DNA from: Bacteroidota bacterium
GTDB taxonomy: Bacteria; Bacteroidota; Bacteroidia; Bacteroidales; VadinHA17
Direction of reading: 5' to 3'
Length of the DNA stretch: 64,000 nucleotides
NCBI GenBank assembly: GCA_029547705.1
Contig: JAKPOU010000068.1
Span: forward strand, 1 to 64,000
Shown here: one piece after another, positions 7,866 through 16,256 of the stretch
How the letters are laid out: each line of letters opens with the position of its first letter
Position numbering within the stretch: the first letter of the stretch is position 1
The notes under the pieces: generated by a model
The model's database searches: none
What the model saw: only the letters and a program-made list of their open reading frames with translations
What the model was told of the DNA's origin: nothing
Translations under genes and position numbers: made by a program

Positions 7866-8572
7866 TCAAAGCAGAGAATCTTTTAAAAAAATTCGGAAAC
7901 ACGATTGCCGTGGATATTCCGGAATTATCAATTGAAAACGGGGATATATGGGGGCTTGTTGGAAATAACGGGGCAGGTAAAACAACTTTCTTAAGATTAA
8001 TGGTTGATCTGCTGAAACCTGACAGGGGTCAGATACTTTCAAAATCGATTCCGGTTTACCAGTCGGAACATTGGAAAAATTATACGGGCACTTTTATTGA
8101 TAATAATTTTCTTATCGAGTTCCTGACACCTAAGGAATATTTTGAGTTCATTGCAAAAATCTATGATTTAGAAAAAAATGAATATTACGAGAGGCTGCAG
8201 GGCTATAATCATTTTCTTAATTCCGAAATATCAGAAACTTCCAAATATATCAGACAGTTATCATCCGGGGAGAAGCATAAGGTAGGTGTTATCGGCGCTC
8301 TTCTCCCGGATCCTGAAGTACTGATACTGGATGAACCTTTTAATTTCCTGGATCCCAGTTCGCAGATCGTATTAAATAAGATACTGAATTCGGGATTCCG
8401 GGATAAAAACAAAACGCTTATTCTTTCCAGCCATAATCTGAATCACATATCTGATATATGCACCCGTGTTGCTTTGATGGAAAAGGGTAAAATAATAAGA
8501 GATCTTCAAAACAACAGAGAATCAATGTCAGAGGTTGAGGATTATTTCAGGTATCAGACAAATAATCAATAA
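7862..8572 (+). CDS. ABC transporter ATP-binding protein (cassette C, first)
   Basis: A 236-residue ATPase with Walker A GNNGAGKTTF, signature LSSGEKHK, Walker B LILDEP and H-loop SSHN. It starts inside the stop of the 488-residue permease, its evident partner. All hydrolysis residues are present, in contrast with the ATPase that follows at 8599. It resembles the other ABC-2 type ATPases of the island, consistent with duplication. Confidence 0.85.
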   Translation: MIKAENLLKKFGNTIAVDIPELSIENGDIWGLVGNNGAGKTTFLRLMVDLLKPDRGQILSKSIPVYQSEHWKNYTGTFIDNNFLIEFLTPKEYFEFIAKIYDLEKNEYYERLQGYNHFLNSEISETSKYIRQLSSGEKHKVGVIGALLPDPEVLILDEPFNFLDPSSQIVLNKILNSGFRDKNKTLILSSHNLNHISDICTRVALMEKGKIIRDLQNNRESMSEVEDYFRYQTNNQ

Positions 8573-8598
8573 TTGCTGTTTTTTAGAATTGCCTGTAA

Positions 8599-9285
8599 AT
8601 GATTGTACTTCAGAAAGTATATAAAAGTTACAAAGACAAGAAAGTATTAATAAATCTGGATTTATCAGTTGAAAGAGGTCAGATTTTTGGACTGACAGGT
8701 AAGAACGGTTCCGGGAAAACAAGCCTGCTGAAAATAATATGCGGCCTGGAAAAACCAGACTCAGGAAATGTTCGCATTATAAACAATACAACCGGAAAAC
8801 CCGTGATCGGGGTATCTTTATATGAAACCAGCCAGCTGATTAATGAACTTGACGGTTATACATTTCTGAATTTCATAGGCCGGATATATAAGATCCCCTT
8901 ATTTGAGACTGAAAAAAGAATTCTGGAATTAAGCGACATTTTTGAGTTTTCTGATGTTCTGTATAAACCGATAGGGTCATATTCCACAGGTACCAGGAAG
9001 AAAATGTCAATATGCACTGCAATTTTTCACAAGCCACAATTATTATTGCTGGATGAACCTTTTGAAAACCTCGATGCCACAGCCTGTCGGAAACTCATAA
9101 CATTGCTGAAAGCATACATTTCCCCGGAAAAAACAATTATCATTACCTCCGGTCAGACAGGTCATTTACAGCAGCTTACAAATAATATAGCTGTATTGTC
9201 AAATGGGAGAATCACGGATCTTCATGCAGATCCCGGATTTCAGAAGATTGGCGGGGGAAATAAGATTCTGCCGGAAACGGAATAA
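8599..9285 (+). CDS. ABC ATP-binding protein with altered H-loop (cassette C, second)
   Basis: A 228-residue ATPase with Walker A GKNGSGKTSL, signature YSTGTRKK and Walker B LLLDEP. Where its neighbours have SSHN, it has ITSGQTGH: the switch histidine that senses the gamma-phosphate is missing from its usual place. It may hydrolyse ATP weakly, or act as the degenerate half of a heterodimer with the intact ATPase at 7862. It lies 9 bp before the 452-residue permease. Confidence 0.8.
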   Translation: MIVLQKVYKSYKDKKVLINLDLSVERGQIFGLTGKNGSGKTSLLKIICGLEKPDSGNVRIINNTTGKPVIGVSLYETSQLINELDGYTFLNFIGRIYKIPLFETEKRILELSDIFEFSDVLYKPIGSYSTGTRKKMSICTAIFHKPQLLLLDEPFENLDATACRKLITLLKAYISPEKTIIITSGQTGHLQQLTNNIAVLSNGRITDLHADPGFQKIGGGNKILPETE

Positions 9286-9294
9286 ATTGCCGAA

Positions 9295-10653
9295 ATGAAT
9301 TTCATTTTTTATTTCATAAAAGTCCGGTTTAAGCTCCTGTTCCGGAATTGTGGAAGACGCAGACAAAAACTGATTTTCTTTCTTGCATTTCCTGCTTTTC
9401 TGCTTTATGCCTTTTTCTTGAGTAATTATATGGACAGGCTGGCAGACAGGGGAATAATACAGTGGGAGGATATTTTTGTCTTTCTATATTCGGGTGCTTC
9501 AATCCTGGCTTTAATATCCTTTTTCTTTCCTGAATATAAATCATGTAAAGAACCCTTCAGCAAAATTTATCCCATAAATAATTTTACAAGAGCCCTGACC
9601 GGCCTTATCAGTGATTGTATGTCGCGGTTCATTATTATACTCGCGGCTGTTATCCTGATTTCGGCCTTGTTCTTTAAAGTTCCCTTTCCCGGCAGGATGC
9701 GTTATGCGGGCTGCTTATTGACAGGAGTGCTCAACGCTGTTATTTTAAGCAGGAATCTAAGGTTTCTTGTTGAAAAAGACTTCTATAAAAGCATCCACAG
9801 AATACCGGGCTGGCTTTTAATGGTGATAATTTACACGGTTTTTCTGTTTTTCATATTCAGATACATTGATTCTGTAATTTTCAATGTTTTGACAGTTGTT
9901 GCCGGTTTTGGACTACAGCTTGTTCTTAATAAGTGGACTTATGACAGGAGGATATCTGATCGCGGATCGCATCTGCCGTTTGTAATTCAGTTGTACATCA
10001 GGAATAAAATCTTCCGTGTTTCTGTTCTGATAATGTTTGCCGTTAAAATAATTATAATTCTCTTCTTTTTCCTGCTCCTGGAAATTGATCCTGATGCGAA
10101 CACTGCCTTTAAGATCCCGGTAGTTTTTTACAGTTCTCCGGTTCTGGTTTTTACATATTTATTCAATAATTTTTTCGGTTTCTTCCCGGCTTTCATTACC
10201 AATTTTAAAATTTCCGGTACAGAATATGATTCCCTGACCGGACTTTTGCTTAAAACTGTTCTTCCGCTGATTCTCCTTGACTTCCTGCTGTCTTTTGCTT
10301 TTATTTTTTACGGCAGGTATGATTTGCAGGCATGGCTGCTCTTTTATTTTTCAGTGCTGACAGTGCTCATTCCGGTTTCATTGCATCTTAGTACATTCTG
10401 GCCAAATCCGGTTAAAGCAGCATTTTCATCTTCCAATAACCGCCCCATGTTAAACAGCTTTTCTATGATTCCTGTACTGGCAGCCTCAGTCTGCTACCTG
10501 TATTTTCAGTCCCTTCTCCCGGTGATATTTCTGTTGTATTTCACCATTTCGGTTTTTACAGCACGTTCATTTATAGCAAGATATAAAAAGAATTTTCCGC
10601 ATCCCTGCATACATTATCTGTTTCAGGCTGCGGAAATATTACCCGGGATCTGA
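9295..10653 (+). CDS. ABC-type permease, 452 aa (cassette C)
   Basis: An integral membrane protein with about ten predicted helices. It shares the FTYLFNNFFG segment and overall layout with the 4605-5933 permease (FSYVFNNLWG). It starts 9 bp after the ATPase at 8599 and ends the island; GC content rises downstream. Convergent terminator hairpins follow. The substrate is unknown. Confidence 0.65.
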   Translation: MNFIFYFIKVRFKLLFRNCGRRRQKLIFFLAFPAFLLYAFFLSNYMDRLADRGIIQWEDIFVFLYSGASILALISFFFPEYKSCKEPFSKIYPINNFTRALTGLISDCMSRFIIILAAVILISALFFKVPFPGRMRYAGCLLTGVLNAVILSRNLRFLVEKDFYKSIHRIPGWLLMVIIYTVFLFFIFRYIDSVIFNVLTVVAGFGLQLVLNKWTYDRRISDRGSHLPFVIQLYIRNKIFRVSVLIMFAVKIIIILFFFLLLEIDPDANTAFKIPVVFYSSPVLVFTYLFNNFFGFFPAFITNFKISGTEYDSLTGLLLKTVLPLILLDFLLSFAFIFYGRYDLQAWLLFYFSVLTVLIPVSLHLSTFWPNPVKAAFSSSNNRPMLNSFSMIPVLAASVCYLYFQSLLPVIFLLYFTISVFTARSFIARYKKNFPHPCIHYLFQAAEILPGI

Positions 10654-10700
10654 TTGTAAATTATCCCTGAAAGGTCGAATTATAAAAGCTTTTTAAATAC

Positions 10701-10730
10701 TTTTCCCTCCTGACAATCCAGGAGGGAAAA
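10701..10730. terminator. Bidirectional hairpin terminator
   Basis: A perfect 12-bp stem pairs 10701-10712 (ttttccctcctg) with 10719-10730 around a 6-base loop. It lies between the convergent permease (plus) and lipoprotein (minus) genes. A second small hairpin (tcccct/agggga) follows at 10763-10777. Confidence 0.75.
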
Positions 10731-10781
10731 GCTGAAAATAAAGACTAATGCAAACAGTAACTCCCCTGGCAGGGGAATGAA

Positions 10782-11537
10782 TCATTCCTCGACAATGAAC
10801 GAAAACATGGGCATTTCCACAGAGCAATGATCGTTTGTGATTTCATCCGAATCCCACTCCCATTGACCGTTGCCGTTGGTATCAACCCAGTCAAATGAAC
10901 AATCCGTAATTTTACTGTCAGGACCTCCCAGTTTCCATGACAAAATTGTCTTCTCTCCTGACCTTATGGTAAATCCGCTTATTTTCTCACCTGTGGACAT
11001 AAGTTTAATCATACCACCGGAAAGTATAAAACTGCCGTTTGGACAGAAATATTCTGTAATAAAGCTATCATCCCCTTCCGATTCCTCATCAAGGGAACTG
11101 TTCATTTCCACAGATTTACTAAAATTGTCCGCATAAACTGCAATGCGGATGATCCGGTTTCTGAACACCATTTTAATACTTTTGTATTCCCCAACAGGCA
11201 GTTTGCTGGCACTGAACGAGTAATCTTCACAGGATTTAATCCCCTTGTTCCTGCCAATAAGGTGCCAGGTCAGATTATCTTTAATATTATCTTCTACCAT
11301 GTCCTGTGAAACCCATATCTCAGCAATATCAAACTTCATATCGGCAGTATGCATTTTATGGGTCTGCGGTCCATCGGCAAATGCCGCCCTGGCACTTTTC
11401 TCAGATGATTTATGAGATGTTTCCTGGAAGGCCTTCAGTCCCTTGAATTCAAGGATACCCGTATCACCATCCGACTTGCTGCAGGAAACAGTGATAATCA
11501 ATATTGCTGTCAGAAATAATAATCCGATTTTCTTCAT
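10782..11537 (-). CDS. Putative lipoprotein of unknown function, 251 aa
   Basis: The N-terminus MKKIGLLFLTAILIITVSC is a lipoprotein signal peptide with Cys19 as the expected acylated residue, so the protein is probably anchored in the outer membrane or periplasm. The mature part has no motif I recognise. It is polar, with a KLPVGEYKSIKMVF segment and an Asp/Asn-rich stretch (DTNGNGQWEWDSD) that could bind calcium. It reads away from the ABC island and has its own upstream region. Confidence 0.7.
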   Translation of the reverse strand: MKKIGLLFLTAILIITVSCSKSDGDTGILEFKGLKAFQETSHKSSEKSARAAFADGPQTHKMHTADMKFDIAEIWVSQDMVEDNIKDNLTWHLIGRNKGIKSCEDYSFSASKLPVGEYKSIKMVFRNRIIRIAVYADNFSKSVEMNSSLDEESEGDDSFITEYFCPNGSFILSGGMIKLMSTGEKISGFTIRSGEKTILSWKLGGPDSKITDCSFDWVDTNGNGQWEWDSDEITNDHCSVEMPMFSFIVEE

Positions 11538-11814
11538 AATAAATGGTTTATTTCAATTAATACTTAAATCCGTGATGGATCAGTTAACCTTACTAATATT
11601 AAACACTGATATCAGACGGGGGTAAAGTTAAAACCGATTCAATAATTGGCAAAGCTGAATTATCAAACCGGCATGTTTAAAAAGCATGATTTATCAACAA
11701 TTTGTATGTGGACTAGTGCTGCTCTGCAGTATTATCGGGGATTTCATATTTCGCCGGCTGACTTTTAATATTTCAGGTTGAGATTTTGTGGCAATATTCC
11801 TTATTTTTACAGGA

Positions 11815-12585
11815 ATGAAGAATAAAGCTACAGATACAGACATAAGATCAGTTTTAAATTTCAGGGATGCAGGCGGCCTGAATCTTACCGGCGGCGGCAG
11901 AATGAGGAAGGGTCTTATTTACAGGTCGGCCAGTCCGGACAGGATAAGCAGACGGGATTTAAAAAAACTGCAGGCCCTCGGGATAAAAACAGTTGCAGAC
12001 CTGCGTGACCCGGCGGAATTTTCAAGAAGAAAAGCAGAACTGCCCGGAATCAGGATAATAAACTATCCATTGAGTTTTGAAAGTGTAACCCGGGAGAGGC
12101 TTGTGCCCCTCATGAAACGCCGTTATGATGCCGGAGCAATCAACAAGGTGATCAACGGACTGTATGTTGACATTGTGGATGCTGTAAGGCCGGTCCTTGG
12201 AAAAACAGCAGAACTGATGCTTGAACCCGGAAGCACCCCTGTACTTATTCACTGCCAGGCAGGGAAAGACAGGACCGGAATACTGAGCGCATTGTTCCAG
12301 ATGATTGCCGGCGCCGACAGGGACGAGATCATCAGGAATTATATGGCTTCAAACGATTCACTGGTACCTCATTATGAAAAAAGGCTGAGAGTCAGAAAAT
12401 TCATTACACTTGGGTTTTTTCCGGCTGATTCTGTGCTTCATGCCGTAACTCAGAAAAAGGAGGATATCGTTACGGTTTTGGACAGGATTGAAGGTCATTA
12501 TGGCGGAATAATCGGATATCTCTCGGGATCAGGCTTTGATGTTTCAAAAACAGATAAGCTCAGAGATATGCTTGCAGAGAAATAG
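11815..12585 (+). CDS. IphP-type tyrosine phosphatase
   Basis: A cytoplasmic-looking 256-residue protein of the Y_phosphatase3/IphP family. It has the family's early NFRDAGG motif and the catalytic P-loop HCQAGKDRTG (Cys147 nucleophile, Arg153 phosphate binding, counted from the ATG at 11815). A GTG start at 11788 would add nine residues (MAIFLIFTG), but that stretch does not look like family sequence. Substrates of this family include phosphotyrosine and phosphoinositides; the physiological one is not visible. It stands alone ahead of the aldo/keto reductase. Confidence 0.85.
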   Translation: MKNKATDTDIRSVLNFRDAGGLNLTGGGRMRKGLIYRSASPDRISRRDLKKLQALGIKTVADLRDPAEFSRRKAELPGIRIINYPLSFESVTRERLVPLMKRRYDAGAINKVINGLYVDIVDAVRPVLGKTAELMLEPGSTPVLIHCQAGKDRTGILSALFQMIAGADRDEIIRNYMASNDSLVPHYEKRLRVRKFITLGFFPADSVLHAVTQKKEDIVTVLDRIEGHYGGIIGYLSGSGFDVSKTDKLRDMLAEK

Positions 12586-12698
12586 AGTTCGTTTTCCGGC
12601 TTTCAGCTGCAGCCTGAACGGAAATCTGACCGGGGAAACGACAATCCCAAGAATGCATAAAGGAATAATCTGATTTACAGGAATTAATTAAAAAAGAT

Positions 12699-13670
12699 AT
12701 GAAATACAGAACATTTGGAAGAACAGGATGGAAAATCAGTGAGATAGGCTATGGCACCTGGGGTATGGGATCATGGACCGGTTCAGATGATGAGGAATCA
12801 ATGAGATCCCTTCAGCTTGCGGCTGACCTCGGATGCAATTTCTTCGATGCTGCCTGGGCTTACGGCCGGGGTAAGAGTGAAGATCTGATAGGACAGCTTG
12901 TAAGGGCAAACAAGGACAAGAAGCTGTACACTGCAACCAAAATGCCGCCGAAAAATTTTAAATGGCCGGCCAGAAGGGAATATACACTTGAAGACTGTTT
13001 CCCGCCGGATCATATTCAGGAATTTGTTGAGCGCAGCCTTAAGAATCTGGGACTGGATTCCTACGATCTGATGCAGTTTCATACCTGGGAGGATGGCTGG
13101 CTTGAAGATGAAAGGGGATTGAAAAAGATGATGGAACTGAAGGAACAGGGTTTGTTCCATGCCATTGGCATAAGCCTTAACCGCTGGGAACCCTGGAACG
13201 GAATCAGGGCAGTCAGGAGCGGCCTGATTGATTCCGTTCAGGTAATATATAACATATTTGATCAGAATCCTGAAGATGAACTGCTTCCCGCCTGTCGTGA
13301 AATGAATGTTGCGGTTATAGCAAGGGTTCCGTTTGATGAAGGAACACTTACCGGTACCCTGACAAAAGAAAGCACCTGGCCGAAAGGTGACTGGAGGAAT
13401 TCATATTTCATAAAGGAAAACCTGGATTCCAGTGTGGAACATGCTGATGCCCTTAAACCCCTGGTGCCGGAAGGAATGACCATGCCGGAAATGGCTCTGA
13501 GGTTTATTTTAGGGGAACCCGCTATCAGCACGATAATCCCGGGCATGCGCAAGGAATCTCATGTAAGGTCCAATATCGCAACCAGTGATGCGGGACCCCT
13601 CGATGATGCCCTGATGAAGGAACTCAGAAAGCATCGCTGGGACCGTGAGCCCAGTGAATGGTCTCAGTAA
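12699..13670 (+). CDS. Aldo/keto reductase
   Basis: A 323-residue TIM-barrel NADPH-dependent oxidoreductase. The catalytic tetrad is visible in order: Asp and Tyr in FFDAAWAYG, Lys in TATKMPP and His in LMQFHTW. The late segment STIIPGMRKESHVRSN is the usual cofactor phosphate-binding part. It is similar in layout to the YdjG/YghZ-like and general stress aldo/keto reductases. The substrate cannot be told. The start MKYRTFGRTGWKISEIG is the standard family N-terminus. Confidence 0.92.
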   Translation: MKYRTFGRTGWKISEIGYGTWGMGSWTGSDDEESMRSLQLAADLGCNFFDAAWAYGRGKSEDLIGQLVRANKDKKLYTATKMPPKNFKWPARREYTLEDCFPPDHIQEFVERSLKNLGLDSYDLMQFHTWEDGWLEDERGLKKMMELKEQGLFHAIGISLNRWEPWNGIRAVRSGLIDSVQVIYNIFDQNPEDELLPACREMNVAVIARVPFDEGTLTGTLTKESTWPKGDWRNSYFIKENLDSSVEHADALKPLVPEGMTMPEMALRFILGEPAISTIIPGMRKESHVRSNIATSDAGPLDDALMKELRKHRWDREPSEWSQ

Positions 13671-13685
13671 ATCTCTTTGTGTCCG

Positions 13686-13721
13686 TTCCCTGCCTGCTGC
13701 AGACAGCAGGCTGCAAGGGAA
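13686..13721 (+). terminator. Hairpin after the aldo/keto reductase gene
   Basis: An 8-bp stem (13692-13699 gcctgctg with 13704-13711) is extended by ttccct/agggaa (686-691 with 716-721). There is no clear T-run, so termination strength is doubtful. Confidence 0.4.
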
Positions 13722-13874
13722 ATGAATTCCGGAACAGGGGAAAATTTACGAATATACTTTCCGGATCATTGCCTGAAGCGTATTTTGAAATAACTGCCGG
13801 GAGATTTCTCCAAATAGGGCATTACTGTGATTTAAGGCCCTGGATCGTGCTATTGATCAGTTATTCTAAATATT

Positions 13875-14057
13875 ATGGAAAATAAAAAGTCCCTGGTTCC
13901 TGTCATTGTTATAACCGTCAGTGCAATTATTGTCTTGTTTGCCTTGCTGATTCCGTCTGCAAAGCCGCTTCCGTGGCTGATACTGGCCGCATCACTGTTT
14001 TACCTGACAACGGGATGGTATATGTTCAGTATTTGTGAATTTACAAAACAGGTATAA
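13875..14057 (+). CDS. Small two-helix membrane protein, 60 aa
   Basis: The product starts MENKKSLVPVIVITVSAIIV and has two hydrophobic segments (about 8-26 and 32-52) separated by a short turn with prolines. The lysines before the first helix suggest an inside N-terminus. No family is recognised. The ATG follows an AT-rich stretch that could hold a promoter. The clear two-helix pattern makes it more likely real than the unrelated frame that overlaps the end of the aldo/keto reductase gene. Confidence 0.5.
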   Translation: MENKKSLVPVIVITVSAIIVLFALLIPSAKPLPWLILAASLFYLTTGWYMFSICEFTKQV

Positions 14058-14314
14058 TTCGAAGCAGGCTGCATGATAATAACCCGGACCCGGGGTGAAA
14101 TCCTTTCCTGAAAAGCTAAACAATAAGCCATTGAAACAGTGCCGTGTTTTGCAAATACCGCCTGATAAGTAAATGTAAAACAGGAAGTTAATAAGTTATT
14201 AACAAAAAACAGATAACATACTGAAATACAATAAAATAACCTGTTGATAACGTGTGAATAAATAGTTCATTCAAACGGCTTGTCTGTCCCCGGGTGGATT
14301 TAAATTGGTTTTTG
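14058..14314. other. Non-coding stretch
   Basis: No convincing gene on either strand. It is AT-rich and leads into the candidate RNA. TAATATTAAC at 14320-14329 is a possible -7 element for that RNA, with TTG at 14305-14307 upstream. Confidence 0.4.
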
Positions 14315-14480
14315 TAGGGTAATATTAACGTGCTACGGGTCCGGCATGAAGATGTGCGGACCGGACGAAATCTCGCTGCACAAATTGTGCTTAAAGACAG
14401 GTGTTTCGTCCACGACACACCTGATATCCCCGGATTGAAAGTTACCATCCCATCAAGGCACTGACAATCCGGGGTTTTCT
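14315..14480 (+). ncRNA. Candidate structured small RNA
   Basis: Several perfect helices occur in about 150 nt with no open frame. They are 14338-14343 with 14357-14362 (ggtccg/cggacc); 14363-14370 with 14404-14411 (ggacgaaa/tttcgtcc), enclosing a gcac/gtgc hairpin at 14378-14390; and a 10-bp terminal stem 14428-14437 with 14465-14474 (ccccggattg) followed by ttttct. A helix 14398-14404 with 14417-14423 overlaps the second one at its edge and would compete with it. The terminal stem plus T-run fits an intrinsic terminator on the plus strand. The next gene is on the minus strand, so this is not a leader of a coding gene. It could be a 6S-like or other Bacteroidota sRNA; the family is not identified. 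Confidence 0.5.
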
Positions 14481-14533
14481 ATATTCCTGTCCGCACGAAA
14501 CAGATTGTTTTCCTTCAGGGACAAAGGGTTTTT

Positions 14534-14764
14534 TCAGACAGCTCGTTTTATATCCTGATCCATATCATTTTCAAGGATATAGGTATTCCCTCCATGCCAG
14601 AATACTATCCCGTAACCCTCAAGCTTTAATTCGCTTATCATCCGCTTTATACTTCTTTCGCTTACGCCGAATCTGCCGGCCAGATCTGCCGGAGTGCCAG
14701 CAGCCCTTAATCTGATCAGGTTCAGGATGCTGTCTTTTGTCAGTTCTCTTTTCTTTTTTGTCAT
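14534..14764 (-). CDS. Small helix-turn-helix regulator
   Basis: A 76-residue protein with a winged HTH of the HTH_11/DeoR type: SILNLIRLRAAGTPADLAG leads into FGVSERSIKRMISEL, the recognition helix, then a short wing (GIVFWHGGNTYIL). There is no ligand-binding or sensor domain, so it is DNA-binding only. The ATG at 14764 was chosen because the longer form needs a TTG at 14803 next to a -7-like TAAATTTA. Upstream repeats of TATTCGAAAA may be its operators. Confidence 0.75.
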   Translation of the reverse strand: MTKKKRELTKDSILNLIRLRAAGTPADLAGRFGVSERSIKRMISELKLEGYGIVFWHGGNTYILENDMDQDIKRAV

Positions 14765-14774
14765 ATTATTAATG

Positions 14775-14882
14775 TTTTCGAATAATATGACATTGCCTTT
14801 CAATTCTAAATTTACATAAATAAATCAGGAGCATGTCAATATTCGGAAAAAAATTAAAAAATTCGATTTTTATATTCGAAAA
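14775..14882. promoter_or_regulatory. Repeated TATTCGAAAA-like sites, possible operators
   Basis: The motif occurs as TTTTCGAATA at 14775-14784 (reverse), TATTCGGAAAA at 14840-14850, ATTCGATTTT at 14861-14870 and TATTCGAAAA at 14873-14882. They lie just upstream of the HTH gene start on its coding strand. Self-regulation is an inference from position. Confidence 0.35.
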
Positions 14883-15086
14883 ATTCTCAGGGAAAAACAA
14901 TATTTCATTACCTGACAACATATTTATTCCACTTGTCCGGCTTTGATAGAGGAAAAAGCCCGTAAGCCGGTTTCAGATTTACTGTTTAATATGCACAGCA
15001 GCTGATTTGTTACCTTGTAATGGCAGAATTTTTAGATTTTCTGCAGGAAACTGTCCCGCCGGCCGCAAAGACAGGCATGGGACTTT
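14883..15086. other. Intergenic stretch with a weak hairpin
   Basis: No gene is seen between the putative operators and the stop of the nucleotidyltransferase gene. A 6-bp hairpin at 15023-15044 (gcagaa/ttctgc) could help end the minus-strand operon that finishes at 15087. Confidence 0.35.
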
Positions 15087-16256
15087 CTAACCGATCAGGT
15101 ACCACAGTTTCCCCAGTCTCAGGGGATAGTACATAAGAGTTTCCAGCCTGCTCCTGCAGGCGTACCTGTTTTTCATAAATTCAAAGGAAGGGAAAAGGTC
15201 ACCGGCGATAAACAGGAGTTTACGGTGAAATCCGGGTATTTCACCCAGATGGTAACGGTAAAGCCGGGCCCTGCTTACAGGAGGATTATTCCCGGGACTT
15301 TTCAGGAAAAACAGGAATTTATCCAGTGAATCCGGAGCAGCCCATTCGTCAATGAAATTATTGATGTCATCAGGAAAGGAGATTTCAAGAACATCTCTCA
15401 AAGGTCTGAGCCTGGTTGCCATGATCTCATTCATTCCGGCCTTTTCGCAAAGTCCCGTAAGCGAGGGTCCGAGAATCTCCCCGTGATATTTTTCTATCAG
15501 AACCACCAGATCGGCATAAAGCCTTAGCTGGGATTCATTTTTCATCTCGTGAAGCCAGAGATGCCTTACCAGATAGGCAAAGAACATAAGGGGGGAAGGA
15601 ATGTATGCCTTTTCACCGCCCAGATCCTTTTCAGGACTCTCATCGTAAAGCTTGCGGGTGAGGCAGGAATTTTTTTTTCCGAAAAGTCCGGTATGGATCT
15701 CAACCGAAAGACCTTCAGCTGACAGACTCGGCAGATGCTTTCCTGAACAGGTGAGAAGCGGCTTGTACAATACAGATTTCAGGGGCTTTGACACGAATCC
15801 GTTTTCAATAAGGACCTGCCTGGCTGCCAGGGCATTCTCCGGTGAAACAAGTATGTCAACATCGGTCATCTGTCTGACTCCGGAATTTCCGTAAACCGTT
15901 AATTCCAGTGCAAGCCCCTTGAGCAGGACCGTTTTTATATTCCGGCTGTTCAGAAGTTTAAGGACAGGGGGCATTTTAACAAGAAAACCCGAATTCCTTG
16001 ACAGATTGATCATGTATGAATTCCGCAGGCTGCCTGTCACAGCAGGAGGGATAAGATCAGTCAGGCCAAGTCTGTTGCTGTTGTGGTATACCAGCGCTGA
16101 AACCCCATGGTTTCGTGCCAGTGACAGGAAATAATCCCAGTCATTTGTATTCCCGATGCAGCTTTTAAGCTTTTCAGTCTGCGCACTGCTGAATGACAGC
16201 CGGCAAAGTCCGCATAACAGCTGTTCTTCCGTTCTCAGGTTCAGGGATTCTGTCAT
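15087..16256 (-). CDS. NTP_transf_5 family nucleotidyltransferase
   Basis: A 389-residue protein of the Pfam NTP_transf_5 type. The signature is VLLKGLALELTVYGN followed by RQMTDVDILV, where the two aspartates of TDVDILV are the metal-binding nucleotidyltransferase residues. Members are known beside lasso-peptide and other RiPP genes, where their target is poorly defined. It overlaps the ABC exporter gene by 4 bp and is last in the operon that begins with the PqqD-like gene. Nucleotidylation of a peptide is inference only. Confidence 0.8.
   Translation of the reverse strand: MTESLNLRTEEQLLCGLCRLSFSSAQTEKLKSCIGNTNDWDYFLSLARNHGVSALVYHNSNRLGLTDLIPPAVTGSLRNSYMINLSRNSGFLVKMPPVLKLLNSRNIKTVLLKGLALELTVYGNSGVRQMTDVDILVSPENALAARQVLIENGFVSKPLKSVLYKPLLTCSGKHLPSLSAEGLSVEIHTGLFGKKNSCLTRKLYDESPEKDLGGEKAYIPSPLMFFAYLVRHLWLHEMKNESQLRLYADLVVLIEKYHGEILGPSLTGLCEKAGMNEIMATRLRPLRDVLEISFPDDINNFIDEWAAPDSLDKFLFFLKSPGNNPPVSRARLYRYHLGEIPGFHRKLLFIAGDLFPSFEFMKNRYACRSRLETLMYYPLRLGKLWYLIG

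Noticed and set aside
10870-11136. Frame opposite the lipoprotein gene
   Set aside because: Antisense shadow of a gene with a clear lipoprotein signal.
13658-13885. 75-residue plus-strand frame overlapping the end of the aldo/keto reductase gene
   Set aside because: No recognisable pattern, overlaps a real gene at one end and the start of a better small membrane-protein gene at the other.
14188-14448. 86-residue minus-strand frame across the candidate RNA
   Set aside because: Composition rich in Ser, Arg and Thr with no domain; the stretch is better explained by RNA helices and a terminator on the plus strand.
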